A stretch of 64,000 nucleotides of DNA, from contig NC_060232.1 of assembly GCF_021155775.2 (NCBI RefSeq), positions 18,545,922 to 18,609,921 of the forward strand, in the 5' to 3' direction. Positions 1 to 11,000 of the stretch are shown piece after piece. Below the pieces are notes generated by a model, which saw nothing but the letters and a program-made list of their open reading frames with translations, made no database searches and was not told the DNA's origin. The translations under genes were made by a program, and so were the position numbers. The stretch is from Neodiprion pinetum. Taxonomy: Eukaryota > Arthropoda > Insecta > Hymenoptera > Diprionidae. How positions within the stretch are numbered: position 1 is the stretch's first letter; every line of letters begins with the position of its first letter.

Positions 1-1377
1 CATGAATCTTGTACTTCAAATTTAGTTTTACCGACAATTTTAGATAAAATACCTTGCACAAACTTTGGATAACTTATATGTTGGTAAATTTATATTATAA
101 ACTATTGGTCTTTACGCCGAAAAATATGTCAATAGATGTATGACCTTAAAAGATAGTTGTGATAATTAATATTGAGAGAATAGACTTATCAGTTGTAAGA
201 CGGCATCCTGACGTCGTTGTTGTCGACCTCCAACTCCTTTCGCCCTGCGAAATACTTAACTACATGCAACGATGGGCGGTCCACTCACGACAAGATCAAT
301 ACTAATCTAAGAAAATAACGCTTATCCCGTCCTGTTTCCTTCGTCCTATACCCTTCCTTATCCACCTTTCCATTTGAGGTCGGCTTAGCAACGGAGCGCG
401 AGATGAAAAGAAGAGGAACAGAGAGCGAAAACACCGCTCGATTAACACTCCCGTCGAACCGTTACCACCATCCTGTTCTCTGCACAGAATCCTGCTTTCT
501 TAACAGATGCTGAACGCCTCGACGTTAACATCCGTGTCTCGATCGCCATTCCGTCCCGAAATCAAGGGTTACGCCCGTCGCGGCTGTTGCCGAATCACTC
601 GTACCTACCGATCAGCAGTGACCCATATCCACGCCTGAAACTGGGGCACGTGAACGTATCACTGTCTCAAAAAGGCAACAATTAGGAGCCGACGAGACGA
701 TTCCGACTCATCATCAAGTATCCCGTCACAGCCATTCACTAGAAAGAAGTCTCCCTGCTACCGATGTATCTACCAAACCTCCCCCTTTCGTCAGATGTAA
801 TGCCGTGGCTGGAAAAGCGTCGCCGGCTGCTACGAAGCTCAGCTTTAAGCAAACTCGAGAGAGACACGGCGAACGCTCCGAGTGCCGTGAGTCTGCCAAT
901 GACACGTAACATAAATTAAAAGGTGCTGCCACCTTTGGTCTTTATCGGGAAGCTCCCGGGAGAAGATAACAGGGAAAGCACGTGGAGACGGTTCTGTTTT
1001 GTCTTTGTTGATTCGCCCCAAAGAGAGCTAGATGAGGACTGACCTCCGCTACGTTGCTATCGTTACGATTCCATGCTTGTATTTTCGAAAGAAAAATTGT
1101 TTTTGTGTTCCTTCTGATCCCATGTGATTTGGTGTTATCGTTCCGAGATTACCGTGTAATTTACAATTCATTTTCGGATATTATATCGACCCGGATATTT
1201 ACTCTGTATTCCGTAAGTAAGCTTTCCTCTCCGCTCGAATCCCCGAGTGGCAATTTAGCTTCTCTTTTTTCTTTTGTGTGTGTTGTAACCCGGACGACGC
1301 CATAGTCGCCTGTCCAAGTTGCAAATATCTACCTCGCGCGTTCGTGGGACATTGTGTGTAATCGATATTTATTATCG
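1..1377. other. Unassigned non-coding DNA
   Basis: No reading frame here has a recognisable domain; the short frames look like chance. The stretch is of mixed composition, with a moderately GC-rich part around 360-900. I see no repeat shared with the rest of the window. It could be distal intergenic DNA or a decayed element. Confidence 0.4.
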
Positions 1378-1421
1378 AGGATACAAATTTGATAAACTGG
1401 TGAATTCGAAAAATTAACGAC

Positions 1422-1493
1422 GGAGCCAGGAATCGAACCTGGTATCTAGAGATGCTTGATCGGAGCCTTACTCCACTAGACCACCTAGCCGCC
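1422..1493 (-). repeat. tRNA-derived segment, copy 1 (SINE head or tRNA pseudogene)
   Basis: On the minus strand this reads as a tRNA-like block with an A-box-like TGGTCTAGTGG and a B-box-like GGTTCGATTCC. The T stem (CCAGG/CCTGG) is intact. The presumed acceptor ends pair poorly and no convincing anticodon arm can be placed, so a functional tRNA is unlikely. An internal Pol III promoter of a SINE is the better reading. Confidence 0.6.
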
Positions 1494-1889
1494 CTAACTA
1501 TGTTGTCGTTAATTCCTCTCATCACCAGTTTAGTTCAAATTTGTTTTCTTGTGCTTTGTATGTGTGAATAGAAAGTTTTCGTCTCTTAAGCACCCGAAGT
1601 AAGAATATATGTAAGGAATGTTTACATGTTGAACACCGTCTAATAATTGAAATGCGGATATGCATTATCATTAGTTACGAGACAATCCGCATTTCGATTA
1701 TTAGACGGTGTTTAACCGTCTTACGGGTTTTCCATCAGAAGCGTAAGATTCCAACATGTAAACATTCCTTACATACATTCTTACATCGGGTGCTTAAGAG
1801 ACGAAAACTTTCTATTCACACATACAAAGCACAAGAAAACAAATTTGAACTAAATTGGTGATGAGAGGAATTAACGACAACAGAGTCAG

Positions 1890-1963
1890 GGCGGCTAGGT
1901 GGTCTAGTGGAGTAAGGCTCCGGTCAAGCATCTCTAGATACCAGGTTCGATTCCTGGCTCCGT
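1890..1963 (+). repeat. tRNA-derived segment, copy 2
   Basis: This is the mirror copy of the tRNA-like block at 1422-1493, now on the plus strand, with the same A-box-like and B-box-like sequences and the same intact T stem. Only a few bases differ between the copies. The acceptor halves again fail to pair, which supports a SINE head rather than a tRNA gene. Confidence 0.6.
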
Positions 1964-2012
1964 CGTTAATTTTTCGAATTCACCAGCTTATCAAATTTAT
2001 ATCTTCAAAAAT

Positions 2013-2165
2013 GAATTGTCTGGTAACTAATGATAATGCATATCCGCATTTCAATTATTAGACGGTCTTTGACCGTCTTACGGGCTTCCCATCAGAAGCG
2101 TAAGATTCCAACATGTAAACATTCCTTACATACATTCTTACATCGGGTGCTTAAGAGACGATATT
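2013..2165 (+). repeat. Third half-unit of the tRNA-associated repeat
   Basis: The stretch from the TAATGATAATGCATATCCGC motif to GGTGCTTAAGAGACG repeats, in direct orientation, the sequence at about 1652-1805, including ATTAGACGGT and CATGTAAACATTCCTTACAT. It lies directly after the palindrome, so one arm has been duplicated in tandem or a further element copy has been inserted and truncated. Confidence 0.7.
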
Positions 2166-3526
2166 TATTATCCCCTGCATGACCTTGTTGTGAGTTATTA
2201 CTTTTATACCCGAACCCAACCGTTTTGTTGCTCGTCGTTTATCCTATTGCGAACGATTTCCACCCCCCTCCACCCCCCCCCCCCCCCCCTCCCCCGTTAT
2301 CGCGTGGATAGCGGCTTCTATCGATAGTTACCATTTACCGTAAATATTAAATATTGTGTATCGATAATCTAGCCAGTTAGTCTCAAGGACGGTTTATTAC
2401 CGGTTGATGCCGTTCGGACGTGCATTACGTCACGGCCGAATTTTCCACTCGGTGCCTGAAAAGTCCTCTTGCGTCTTAACCACGCCATTAGCCTATTTGG
2501 TAGCGTCGCTTTCCTAGTCTTGTACGGGGTCCGTCGAGGAGGTCACGCATGCGTTTGTTCAAATAAATGACTCGCGTTGCTCAGGCCCTTTTATTGTTTT
2601 GAAAGGCTGCCATTAGCGAATAAATAGTTGGTTCGAGGCAGCCCAAAGAGGGCATGAACCGAGATATAAACCCGTTTGAATACCGTGTTCCAGTAACCTC
2701 ATCTGTCCTTTTTATCTTATCGTATACCCCTTATTGTTTTCCTTATTTATTATCCCAGTGAGCCGAATCGAATTTTAACAGACAAGCACCGCGTACCTCC
2801 CTCCCTCAGATCTGGTAATAATCGTTGCTAAGCAACCTCAAATAGCTGAGACCAGACGGACTCATAATACAAGCTACCGAGTGGCGTTCGGTAATTCGAG
2901 GCGACTGACGAATCAAGAAATTTAATATAATATTTTTCGTTTTGTTTGTTAACAAATTTCATGCTTTGTGATTAATACCGATCGTTCATGTCCAATTGAT
3001 TTCGTTTAACAATAACCATTACTAGTGTTATTGAAAATCTTGTCATACGTGCTCATATCGTACTTAGTACAACACCAATTGTAGGTTATTTGTGTTAAGG
3101 ATATGAGTGAAATAATACGCAATACACACTCTCATGATACGTAACAATGTTAATTTATTCTTTATTCTTTGGTGAACAATACTTTGGCACCTTTTACTTC
3201 TCTTTCGTAATCTGACTTCTTGCAATGGTCGCTCGTATAAGCCTGACCGCCATGGCGTCACATGAGACGCCTTCGTTTTGCTATGTAATAATGGCGCATG
3301 CGCCTTGTCGTCCGCGCCATTGCACACACACATTCATACATGCACACACATACCAAGCGCGTGAAAACTGACTCAACAATTTGTTTCTTTTGTTTTCATT
3401 TCTTTTACCCCTCTCTCCCAGGTGGTATCTTGCAAAAGACAGTCAATAGACTGCCTGCCCTATTGCACAATAAATTATTTTCCTTGATTGCTTCATATAA
3501 CCTTCTCGTGTCAATTATTTAAACAT
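2166..3526. other. Unassigned non-coding DNA with a poly-C tract
   Basis: A C-rich run at about 2262-2296 is the only obvious low-complexity feature; CA-rich microsatellite-like sequence lies at about 3320-3350. No coding domain is recognisable on either strand. Several AATAAA-like motifs are present but without an upstream gene. Confidence 0.35.
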
Positions 3527-3604
3527 ATGTCAGAATTTATGTCGTCGACGGAGTCCGACCCACCCCCTCTGCCAAATACTGAAGGGTCGAGTATTCCGGA
3601 ACAG
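3527..3604 (+). CDS. Possible first coding exon, protein unknown
   Basis: An ATG at 3527 opens a 26-codon frame rich in Ser, Glu and Pro, ending in CAG followed by GTAATT, which resembles a 5' splice donor. The frame closes soon after if read through. A matching downstream exon could not be identified because Polinton DNA begins at about 3.75 kb. It may be the first exon of a host gene or of a retroelement, or chance. Confidence 0.25.
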
Positions 3605-3749
3605 GTAATTCTTTCCGGTGATCGCTTTTCTATCGTGTAGTAAATATCGCGGTCCTCTGTACCTGGAGCCCAATTGCAAAAATTACCGAGATTTCGCTTA
3701 CCGAGTGGGTAATTGGTTTGGGTAGCCGTATTCCGTGCTGTGCTCCGTC

Positions 3750-3990
3750 GAATTCTGGACGGTAACGTTCAGCGGCCCGCGGTCAAAGGATTTCGATGCG
3801 ACGTTGAATTTAAAAAGGTTCTGTAGCCGTGAAAAAGACCTGCGTTGGCCTTGAACGAAGTTTAGGTCGACAAACAATTCTCGGAATCGTCCGGCGTGTT
3901 TCGACTTGACGTTGAGTGGCCTGCGGTCAAAGGATTTCAGTGCGGCGTTGAATTCTGGAAGTTTCTAAAATATACTCTTAACCAGCAGGA
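3750..3990 (-). repeat. Polinton end-repeat units, copy 1
   Basis: Two adjacent, diverged units share CGGCCCGCGGTCAAAGGATTT-type sequence, a GTTGAATT motif and AATTCTCGGAATCGTCCGGCG. The same unit occurs about twice in each terminal repeat of the second Polinton (16.62-16.92 kb and 40.2-40.5 kb). This marks the outer end of the copy-1 fragment; the most terminal part seen in copy 2 is absent here. Confidence 0.75.
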
Positions 3991-4108
3991 CAGAGATTCT
4001 GAATTAAAGGTATATATTGACGATGAAGAATATTTTATTGGAAAAACTTACGATTATAGTTCAACAGAGAATTCGTAATGCCGATATATGAGTCTAATTA
4101 CATGTTTT

Positions 4109-4690
4109 TCACTCAGCGGAATTGTGACTATGCTTTAGACAATTGGAATGATGAACTGTTCGAGTAGACACCGATCGGCTTCTGTATTTCAGCAGAAGAT
4201 TTCGCAGTAACAATACGTTTTGAGCTGCACAATTTGGACGTAATATAGCATGATGCGCACAGTTTGAATTAGTTTTGAACATTTGATTCAATTGCTGAAG
4301 CGACAGGCAACCCAAATCTATCAAATCAACGACTTTAACTTTTTCACCCACAATTTTCTGTAGCCAAATTTTTTTCTCCAAACCTTTGACGTAAACTGCT
4401 GAAGCATCACGCAGCGACACGCATTCAATGGTGGATTCAAGCTTCTCAAAAGGTGAATCATCAACTTCCCAGGATAGTTCGTGATAATTCCGTGATAGCC
4501 ACAAATTTTCGCTTTTGAATAGAACAAGTGAAAAATTCTGATCGTACGGGGACACAAATAGAAAAAACGTCGGGTTGGTATCTTCGTCGTGTGACACGAC
4601 TGCTAACCCTTTTGGTGTAAAACCGGGACCCGGTCTCCTGATCCTTGCACGTCGACTATGAACTTTATTGTAAAGAATACTGAATCGATT
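4109..4690 (-). pseudogene. Polinton terminal conserved protein, copy 1, frameshifted
   Basis: The 162-aa open part matches the interrupted gene at 31.7/39.7 kb (motifs YVKGLEKK and the downstream cysteine/histidine-containing tail). Upstream, the start region with the VDVQG motif lies in another frame at about 4640-4670, so at least one frameshift separates the halves. The protein is a recurrent, uncharacterised neighbour of the major capsid gene in insect Polintons. The VDVQG motif is loosely reminiscent of the first acidic motif of DnaQ-like nucleases, but that is speculation. Confidence 0.65.
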
Positions 4691-4723
4691 GTCACAACCT
4701 GTAAGGATCTCATACCATTTAGC

Positions 4724-6002
4724 TCATTTTCCACCACTCTGCGGATCATATATAATTATAAGATCATGATGTAAAATCAAGCAGTAGGCAGATGTACCAG
4801 TGGGGAAGTTATTTTCAGCCTCAAATTCGATACGAATGTCTACTGGTCCGGATTTTGTAGCCTCACTTTGTTTCGAATAGTCGATGAAAATCAAAGTCTC
4901 GTACTGTAGAAATTTGCTCTTCGTCCTCAAAGCTTCGAGTTCTTTACCGTAATACGTGGCTTGAAAGTGTGCGTACATCTCGTACAGTAATGCACAGCGA
5001 TTGTAACTCACGTCCAAGTTCGGATTACCGTACGGATAAGACGCGGCATTCAACTGCATTTGTTTTTTCGATTCGTTTGAAAACCGGATACCACACATTG
5101 TGGTTTCTCCAAGTGGGTGAACATTTTCACAGTCTAAACGTGTTTATAGGTTGCCGGCAGCGAAGGATATTTGTACAACTCCCAACTGTGGAAGCTCATG
5201 AAGTACCGTATGGCTTTACATACGGTACTAACCATTCCACTTGATCGATCAGGATTCTAAAGTCTTCGTCTGGATTTTAAACGATGGCATTTCAATCACT
5301 TCTGTTTTTGCAAGAATCAGCTCATGTTTCGCGTTAACGATGATCTTGCGATAGTCTTTAGCGAAGCCCAATATCATGCTCAAGGGGATAACTACATCGA
5401 AGCTGCCATCGGAATCAATTAATTTTTTCGTTTCGTGAACATAAAGTCATGTAGAAATTTTCATAAGCTCTGACCAGGGTTGAGCAGAGTGAAATCCTTT
5501 AGCAGGCTGGTCAGACCGACGTTTTTCAATTTATTATTCGCTACAGCGATTAGTTCGTACCGTACGTCTTTGAACAGATAGAAGATGGCGTTATTGACTC
5601 AGGTCGTGATCGCTGCGGCAGTGCCGTCTGATTTGACCAATTTTCCAGAGATATGCAGCGAGGTCTTTCTCGGTAGTATGTATATATCCTGATGCTGAAC
5701 GATGATTCGAATCTCATCGTTGTTGTTGAAAGTTGACGAAGCGTACGGTTTGTGTGCATGTATTTCTTGGTGTGCGATTGATTCGTCGAAGACGACAGGC
5801 GTTTGAATGCTCGAAATTTTCTGCTCTATAGTACGTAGTAGGAAACAAAACAGCAGAATCGTAGTTTTGTTTGTCGGGAATTCCTTTTTCAAAAGGTGTT
5901 AGCTTGACACCCAGAGCTATCAGGAACTCCACGTTCCGACGTATTAGCGGTTCGGAAATCGATTGATGACTGACTTGATCGGGATACGCTGACTCACTCA
6001 TA
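4724..6002 (-). pseudogene. Polinton major capsid protein, copy 1, disrupted
   Basis: Segments in successive frames (5714-6001, 5599-5892, 5550-5759, 4724-5098) together resemble the Polinton double jelly-roll capsid family, often labelled F54H12.2-like in insect annotations. Visible landmarks are IQHQDIY-like sequence, HISGKLVKSDGT, and SGPVDIRIEFE near the C-terminus. The start is the ATG at about 6001. Several frameshifts and stops break it. It lies between the minor capsid gene upstream and the terminal conserved gene downstream. Confidence 0.75.
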
Positions 6003-6079
6003 TAACTCTTTTTGGGTGATCTATTATATAAAATACCAATCTTTCATTGCCATTTGATGTGCAGTCTCACAGTTATGAC

Positions 6080-6729
6080 TTATCCACGAAAATCAACCAG
6101 GTCTGCGTCTTGATCGACTAACCGAAGCTGTAAGTGATCTACGGTCTTGACGGTAACCGAAAGGTAAATGACGTGTGACCGCACTTCCACAATCTTATAT
6201 CTCGGCGGAACGATAGGGAAAAATTCGTGAATAGTATGCACTTTGCGCTCGATGACGTAAGCACCCGTTGCAATGCTGCATTCGACTCGCGATGTATTGA
6301 CCTTGAGAATAGCAACAGGCATATCCGATTGACGAGTTTGGTTAATTGCCAATACGCGCGGTGTAATTCTAAGAAGCTGACCATTGGAATCGTCAGTTTC
6401 AAAATTTATGGTGTAGTGACATTATATTTCGCTACATGACGTATTATTGTTCGGCTTTATGCTGATTTCAATGTCGGTAATTTTATCGCGTTTTGGACAT
6501 ACCTTTCAATGTCCTCAATTTTGTAGCTACCAGTAGATATAGTGAATACTTTATCGGCTATGTACATTTTATCATGACCGACGTCAACGTTGTGAATAGA
6601 ATTAAAGGTTCACACTTCAAAGAGGCAGAAAGGATAATTATTAGTTGGAGCAAGTTCAATCGACGGAAAATATTTCCCTTTGAGAATCGAAGACGTTCCA
6701 GATATCGCTAATGTAAACGAATCATCCAT
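6080..6729 (-). pseudogene. Polinton minor capsid (penton-like) protein, copy 1
   Basis: The ATG at 6729 begins a frame whose N-terminus matches the minor capsid family; the conserved part (VECSIATGAY, VHTIHEFFPIVPP, VIYLSVTVKT, RLVDQDADLVDFRG) is open at 6080-6352. Stops and frameshifts separate the halves, and the C-terminal few codons are out of frame. In Polintons this gene sits directly between the protease and major capsid genes, as here. The penton assignment is from family knowledge. Confidence 0.65.
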
Positions 6730-6779
6730 GATGGCAAATGTTGGACTGACGTTATTAAATGACGTGCCAAGTTTAGATA

Positions 6780-7306
6780 GCTCATCGCTGAGAAATTTCA
6801 GACTCAAGTGTCGGCAATCGAATGTATCGTAATCCTGATATCTTTCATCGTTATGCTTAACGCTACCAACACCGAGATATTTCACGAGGTCTAGCGGAAG
6901 TTGCAGATGACCAAAACTGTCGAAATATACGACATCGTTGCCGCGTTTCTCAAATACAACCCAATGTGTCCCAGGGCCATCCTTATCGTCAAAATTGAGG
7001 ACAGCTCCACGTTTCTACGTGGTCCGTTTTTGGTCATTTCGTTGCCCATAAAAACAACTCGAAAGTAGGGAATTTCTATGATTTTTGCATACTTTAGCAA
7101 ATCCCGGTTGGTCAAAGATCGGCGTGGTAGCTTCATACTTAGTTTTTTGAAAGATAAAGACCAAAACCCTTTTTTGTGTTTGAGAGGGCGACGTTCACAT
7201 AAGGCAGTCGCTTCCATTGTTTTGTTATGCCGTTTTCTCTCCTCCAATTCTCGTATAGCCGAGCTTGCATCGTTTACAGCCTTTGCTATACCCGCAAATA
7301 TTATGT
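6780..7306 (-). pseudogene. Polinton hydrophobic protein C-terminus plus adenain-like cysteine protease, copy 1
   Basis: The frame from 7306 starts inside an AKAVNDAS segment that follows the membrane helix in copy 2, continues with a KRHNKTMEA block and enters the protease (LLKYAKIIEIPYFR). A frameshift near 7010 moves the catalytic-histidine region (GTHW) to another frame, and the cysteine region (YDTFDCRHLSLKFL) is open at 6780-6885. Polinton proteases of this type mature the capsid. The 5' end is lost at the homology break. Confidence 0.7.
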
Positions 7307-7522
7307 CATTTTATTGGGATTATAGATGTAACGGTATCACAAAAGTGCATTACACACTATTAGTGAATACAATAGAAACTGACTAATTAAGAAGTTGTCT
7401 GGTAATTTCTCATTTCACATCTTGAGGCAATCATATGCATACATTATATATGCATTTGGATATTAATTTTTATCATGCAATGCCACAAAAATTGTGTATC
7501 AATATTATTAAATTTTTGTATA
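7307..7522. other. AT-rich spacer between Polinton fragment and Gypsy element
   Basis: This 216-bp AT-rich stretch shows no coding potential. It separates the broken edge of Polinton copy 1 from the target duplication of the Gypsy element. Confidence 0.4.
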
Positions 7523-7528
7523 TCTATA

Positions 7529-7913
7529 TAATATGTTCTTCTCGAATTAGGAATTAATGGCGAGTAAATAAACGGATGGTTTCTCTGTAAAACAAAGATT
7601 TTCTTTAATCACGTTTTCTCTACAATCTTACAAACTTGATAATCAACAATATCTTATATTCTAGCTTTTAACCATTACCTGTAAAACAAAGAAACAACAT
7701 TCAATGTTTATTTTCCACGCTGTTCTTTCTTTATTTCACTTCTTGGAGGTTATATTATTTTATGGAGCTCTTCTTCGACCAACTTTTCTCCCCACGTGTC
7801 TCTCCTTACGTAATGCCTCTCTCGCACAATCAGATGCCTGTTTTATCTACCCGCACTTCGTGCGGGAGATTTTGAATTAAGAGATTGAGGGAGTGCAATG
7901 CGTCTACCTTAAA
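7529..7913 (-). repeat. 3' LTR of the Ty3/Gypsy element
   Basis: By eye this matches 11880-12264 base for base apart from 7912. It contains a perfect hairpin, CCCGCAC-TTC-GTGCGGG, at about 7850-7866 that might act in transcript stability or 3' processing, which is an inference. A purine-rich tract on the minus strand just inside it (about 7914-7927) fits the polypurine primer for plus-strand synthesis. Confidence 0.9.
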
Positions 7914-8000
7914 TCTCCCTCCACCGTGGAAGAAAAAAAAAAAAAAATTTCGTTTACTTTTTTTTTTTTTTTTTTGTTTGTTCGGTCTCTCCGTATCTTG

Positions 8001-11000
8001 TTATGCTGGGATCAACTTCGCAATGTGGAACAAGTTCGATTCCGATTTTTTGTGACCTGTGTCCACGCTATATATTGAATTTGACACTTTTTCTAAAACT
8101 CGGAAAGGACCGATTCTTAGTTCGTCTAACTTTTTCCTGTTTAGGCGATTACCATTTTCGACATACACATATTCTCCTACTTGAATTGTGTAGTCTTTCC
8201 TATTTTTGTTGTAAATTTTCTTGTTGTATGCGTGATACTTAATGCTATTTTCTAGAGCGGTTTTTCGATCTCTTTCTAGATCTTCGTTTATTGTTGGTCG
8301 TCTTAATTCTAATGGTAGTGTTGTCGTATCGGATCCTTCTAATAGGTGTTTTGGGCTAAACTTGGTGACCGTGTGTTCTGTTTCGTTGTATCTTCTTATG
8401 CATTCATGTGCTATGGTCGTCCATGCCTTTCTTTTGTTTTCTTCTTCATTTATTTGACATCTTATTTTGTTTACTATCGTCTGGTTTAGTCTTTCGTTTA
8501 ACCCATTCGAGAATGCTGTATTCACTGCTGTGAATACGATCGGTATGTTTTCCCCGTTTAAAAATTGTTTGAACTCTTTGGAGTTTATACCAGGGTATTG
8601 GTCCGATAGTATCATGCCAATGTTATTATTCTTTAATACTTTCTGAGTTAATTTGATAAAGTCGTTCGAGTTTTGTGTCTTTGATGTTAATATATACCCA
8701 AATCGTGTGAAATGGTCTACCAATAGATGTAAGTATTTTTTTGTAGATCGTGAACCACCGAAGCCCCCGATAGTGTCGATTGAAACTATTTCAAACGGAT
8801 GTTTTGCGGGGCCTAATTGAGACATTAGGCCAATTTTTTTCTGCCCTCTTGACTTATTTTTTATACAAATCTCGCAGCATTTACATATCTCTTTTATATT
8901 TTTTTTCAAGTTCTTAGCTGTATAGTGTTTTGCGATTTTGTTCTCCAGCTGGTTTATTCCTAAGTGGGCGAAGTTCCGGTGTGTTTTTTTTATCAGTTCC
9001 TTACTAAAGTCTTCGGATAGTACAATTTTTTCTCTTTTTTGACTTTTTTTGTAATATATTTCATTTTTTAATTCTAGTCTTTTGTCGTTTGGCAGTAAAT
9101 CTTGGTTTTGTTTTTGATCTTTAATAATTTCTTGTAATGTTATTAGATTGACAACTTTTAGAATTTCTTCGTCGTTTTCATGTGTGTCTAGCACTGGATT
9201 TCTGCTTAGACAGTCCGCTTCTAAATTCTCTTTGCCCGGGCGGTATATTATTTCCATATCGTATTGTGATAAGTAGTAAGTCAGATCTCCTAATTCTTCG
9301 TCCGTTCTTGCCTTTATATTCAGTTTTTCCAGTGGTTTGTGGTCTGAAAATACTTTAAACGATCTTCCCATCAACCAGTGCTGCCAATATTTTACTGCCT
9401 CTTTAATTCCTAGACATTCTAGGTATATTGCTTTTCTTTTCTTTTGGGCTTCGTTAAGTTTTTTTGAAAAATACGCTACCGGTTTTTCTATCTCTTTTCT
9501 CATTTCGTTCGCGGGTTGTGGTTGTTTTAGTACCGCTCCTACCCCTTTTATTGATGCGTCTGTGTGAATGTGTATTGGCAGATTTGGGTCGAATATGGCG
9601 AGAACTGGCTGCGTGCAGAGGTATTGTTTTATTTTTCCGAAGGCTTCTTGGCAGTCCTTTGACCAAATGAATTTTTGTCCCTTTCTTAATAGGTTGTGGA
9701 GCGGATCCAGAATGATCGATATGTTGGGCACGTATTCATTGTAAAAATTGATTTTGCCTAGAAATTGACGAACGTTTTTTTGTGTTTGTGGCACAGGGAA
9801 GTTTCGTATTGCAATCAGATTATCTTTAATTGGGGCAATAGAGTTGTTTTTTATGATGTGGCCCAAATATGTGACCGACTCTTCTGCAAATGTGCATTTT
9901 GCAAATTTCAATCTGAATCCTTCGATTTTGATGGCTTCTAATAGTAGCGATATTTGCTTCACGTGTTCCTCAAATGATTGTGAAAAAACTAAAATGTCGT
10001 CTATGTAGTTGACAGTGAAGTCTGAAAGTTTATGTTTTCGAATGATATTACTCAGTATTCTTTGAAAAATAGCCGGTGAAGTTTTTAATCCGAAAGGTAA
10101 ACACGTCCACTGAAAGTGGCCCTCTTGAGTTATAAACCCTGTTTTCGATCTATCTTCAATTCTTAGTGGGATTGACCAAAACGCCGAATTGATATCGAGT
10201 TTCGAAAAGTATCTGCTATTTCTTGTTTTTGCCACTAAATCCTCGATTAATGGAAACGGCTGTTTCTGGGGTATTACAATTTTAGTCAAATCCCTGAAAT
10301 CTATGCATAATCTTGATCTCTTATTTTCGTCTCTTTTGTATGCCAGTGTCACTGGGGCCGCGAAAGGGCTATATGACTCTTCTATTAGATTTCTTTTCAA
10401 TAGTTCCGAAATTTGTGATTCCATTTCTTTTTTATCCTCTATTGTGCATCTGTAAGGTCTTTTGCTACAGTATTTCTCCGTCGTTAATTCTATTCTTGCT
10501 TCATAATCCCTCACCGAGCCGATGTCGTATTTGTCTTTGGCAAACAATGTTTTGTATTTTTCTAAAAGGTTTTCTATTACAAATTTCTGGTGGTGGTTCA
10601 AGTGATTTATCGAAATGTTGAACTTGTCTACATTTAAATGTTCATTGAAATTAATCTGTCTTGTCTCGTTGCTTATTGCTTTTGGGGTTTCCCTGTCTTT
10701 CTGAGAGTCGACTTGTAATTTTTCTGTTTTGCCGGCAGTGTCCGGGGTTTGTTGTTCTATTTCTAATTTTTCATTTTGTTTTAGGTTGAATTTTTGGATG
10801 CAATCTAAACCGATCAAAAATTCGTAGTTGAAGTTATCGTTATTCACTACAAAAACATCCATTTCTCTCTCTATTTTTAGAATTTTTATTTTTACTCTGA
10901 TCGTGCCTTCAGTCTGATTCACACCATTAATCGTTCTAAGGTTAATCTTTTTTTCATATGCGCTGTTGCTGTTTTTTAAATTCAGTATTTTTGCATTTAT

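Larger units (their letters stand above)
1378..2012. repeat. 635-bp inverted repeat carrying two tRNA-like segments
   Basis: The segment reads nearly the same on both strands around a centre near 1665-1680. Each arm contains, from the outside inwards, a unit ending in TTCGAATTCACCAG, a tRNA-like block, the GTTAATTCCTCTCATCACC motif, and a stretch around TAAGAGACGAAAACTTTC. The arms differ at several positions, so this is an old duplication. The structure fits a fold-back element or two head-to-head copies of a tRNA-derived SINE. Confidence 0.75.
3750..7306 (-). mobile_element. Truncated Polinton (Maverick), copy 1, 3' part
   Basis: Read on the minus strand this holds protease, minor capsid, major capsid and the terminal conserved gene in Polinton order, then the end-repeat sequence at 3750-3990. 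The same genes recur in the same order at 28.5-40.1 kb. Homology stops at about 7306, just upstream of the protease, so PolB, integrase and the rest are missing. All genes have frameshifts. The copy is a dead 3' fragment; the Gypsy element lies 220 bp beyond its broken edge. Confidence 0.85.

Noticed and set aside
1422..1493. Functional tRNA gene
   Set aside because: The A-box, B-box and T stem look good, but the acceptor halves do not pair and no proper anticodon arm can be drawn; a mirrored copy nearby supports a repeat.
9454..9670. Basic or hydrophobic frames opposite the Gypsy pol gene
   Set aside because: They are antisense shadows of a clearly conserved polyprotein.
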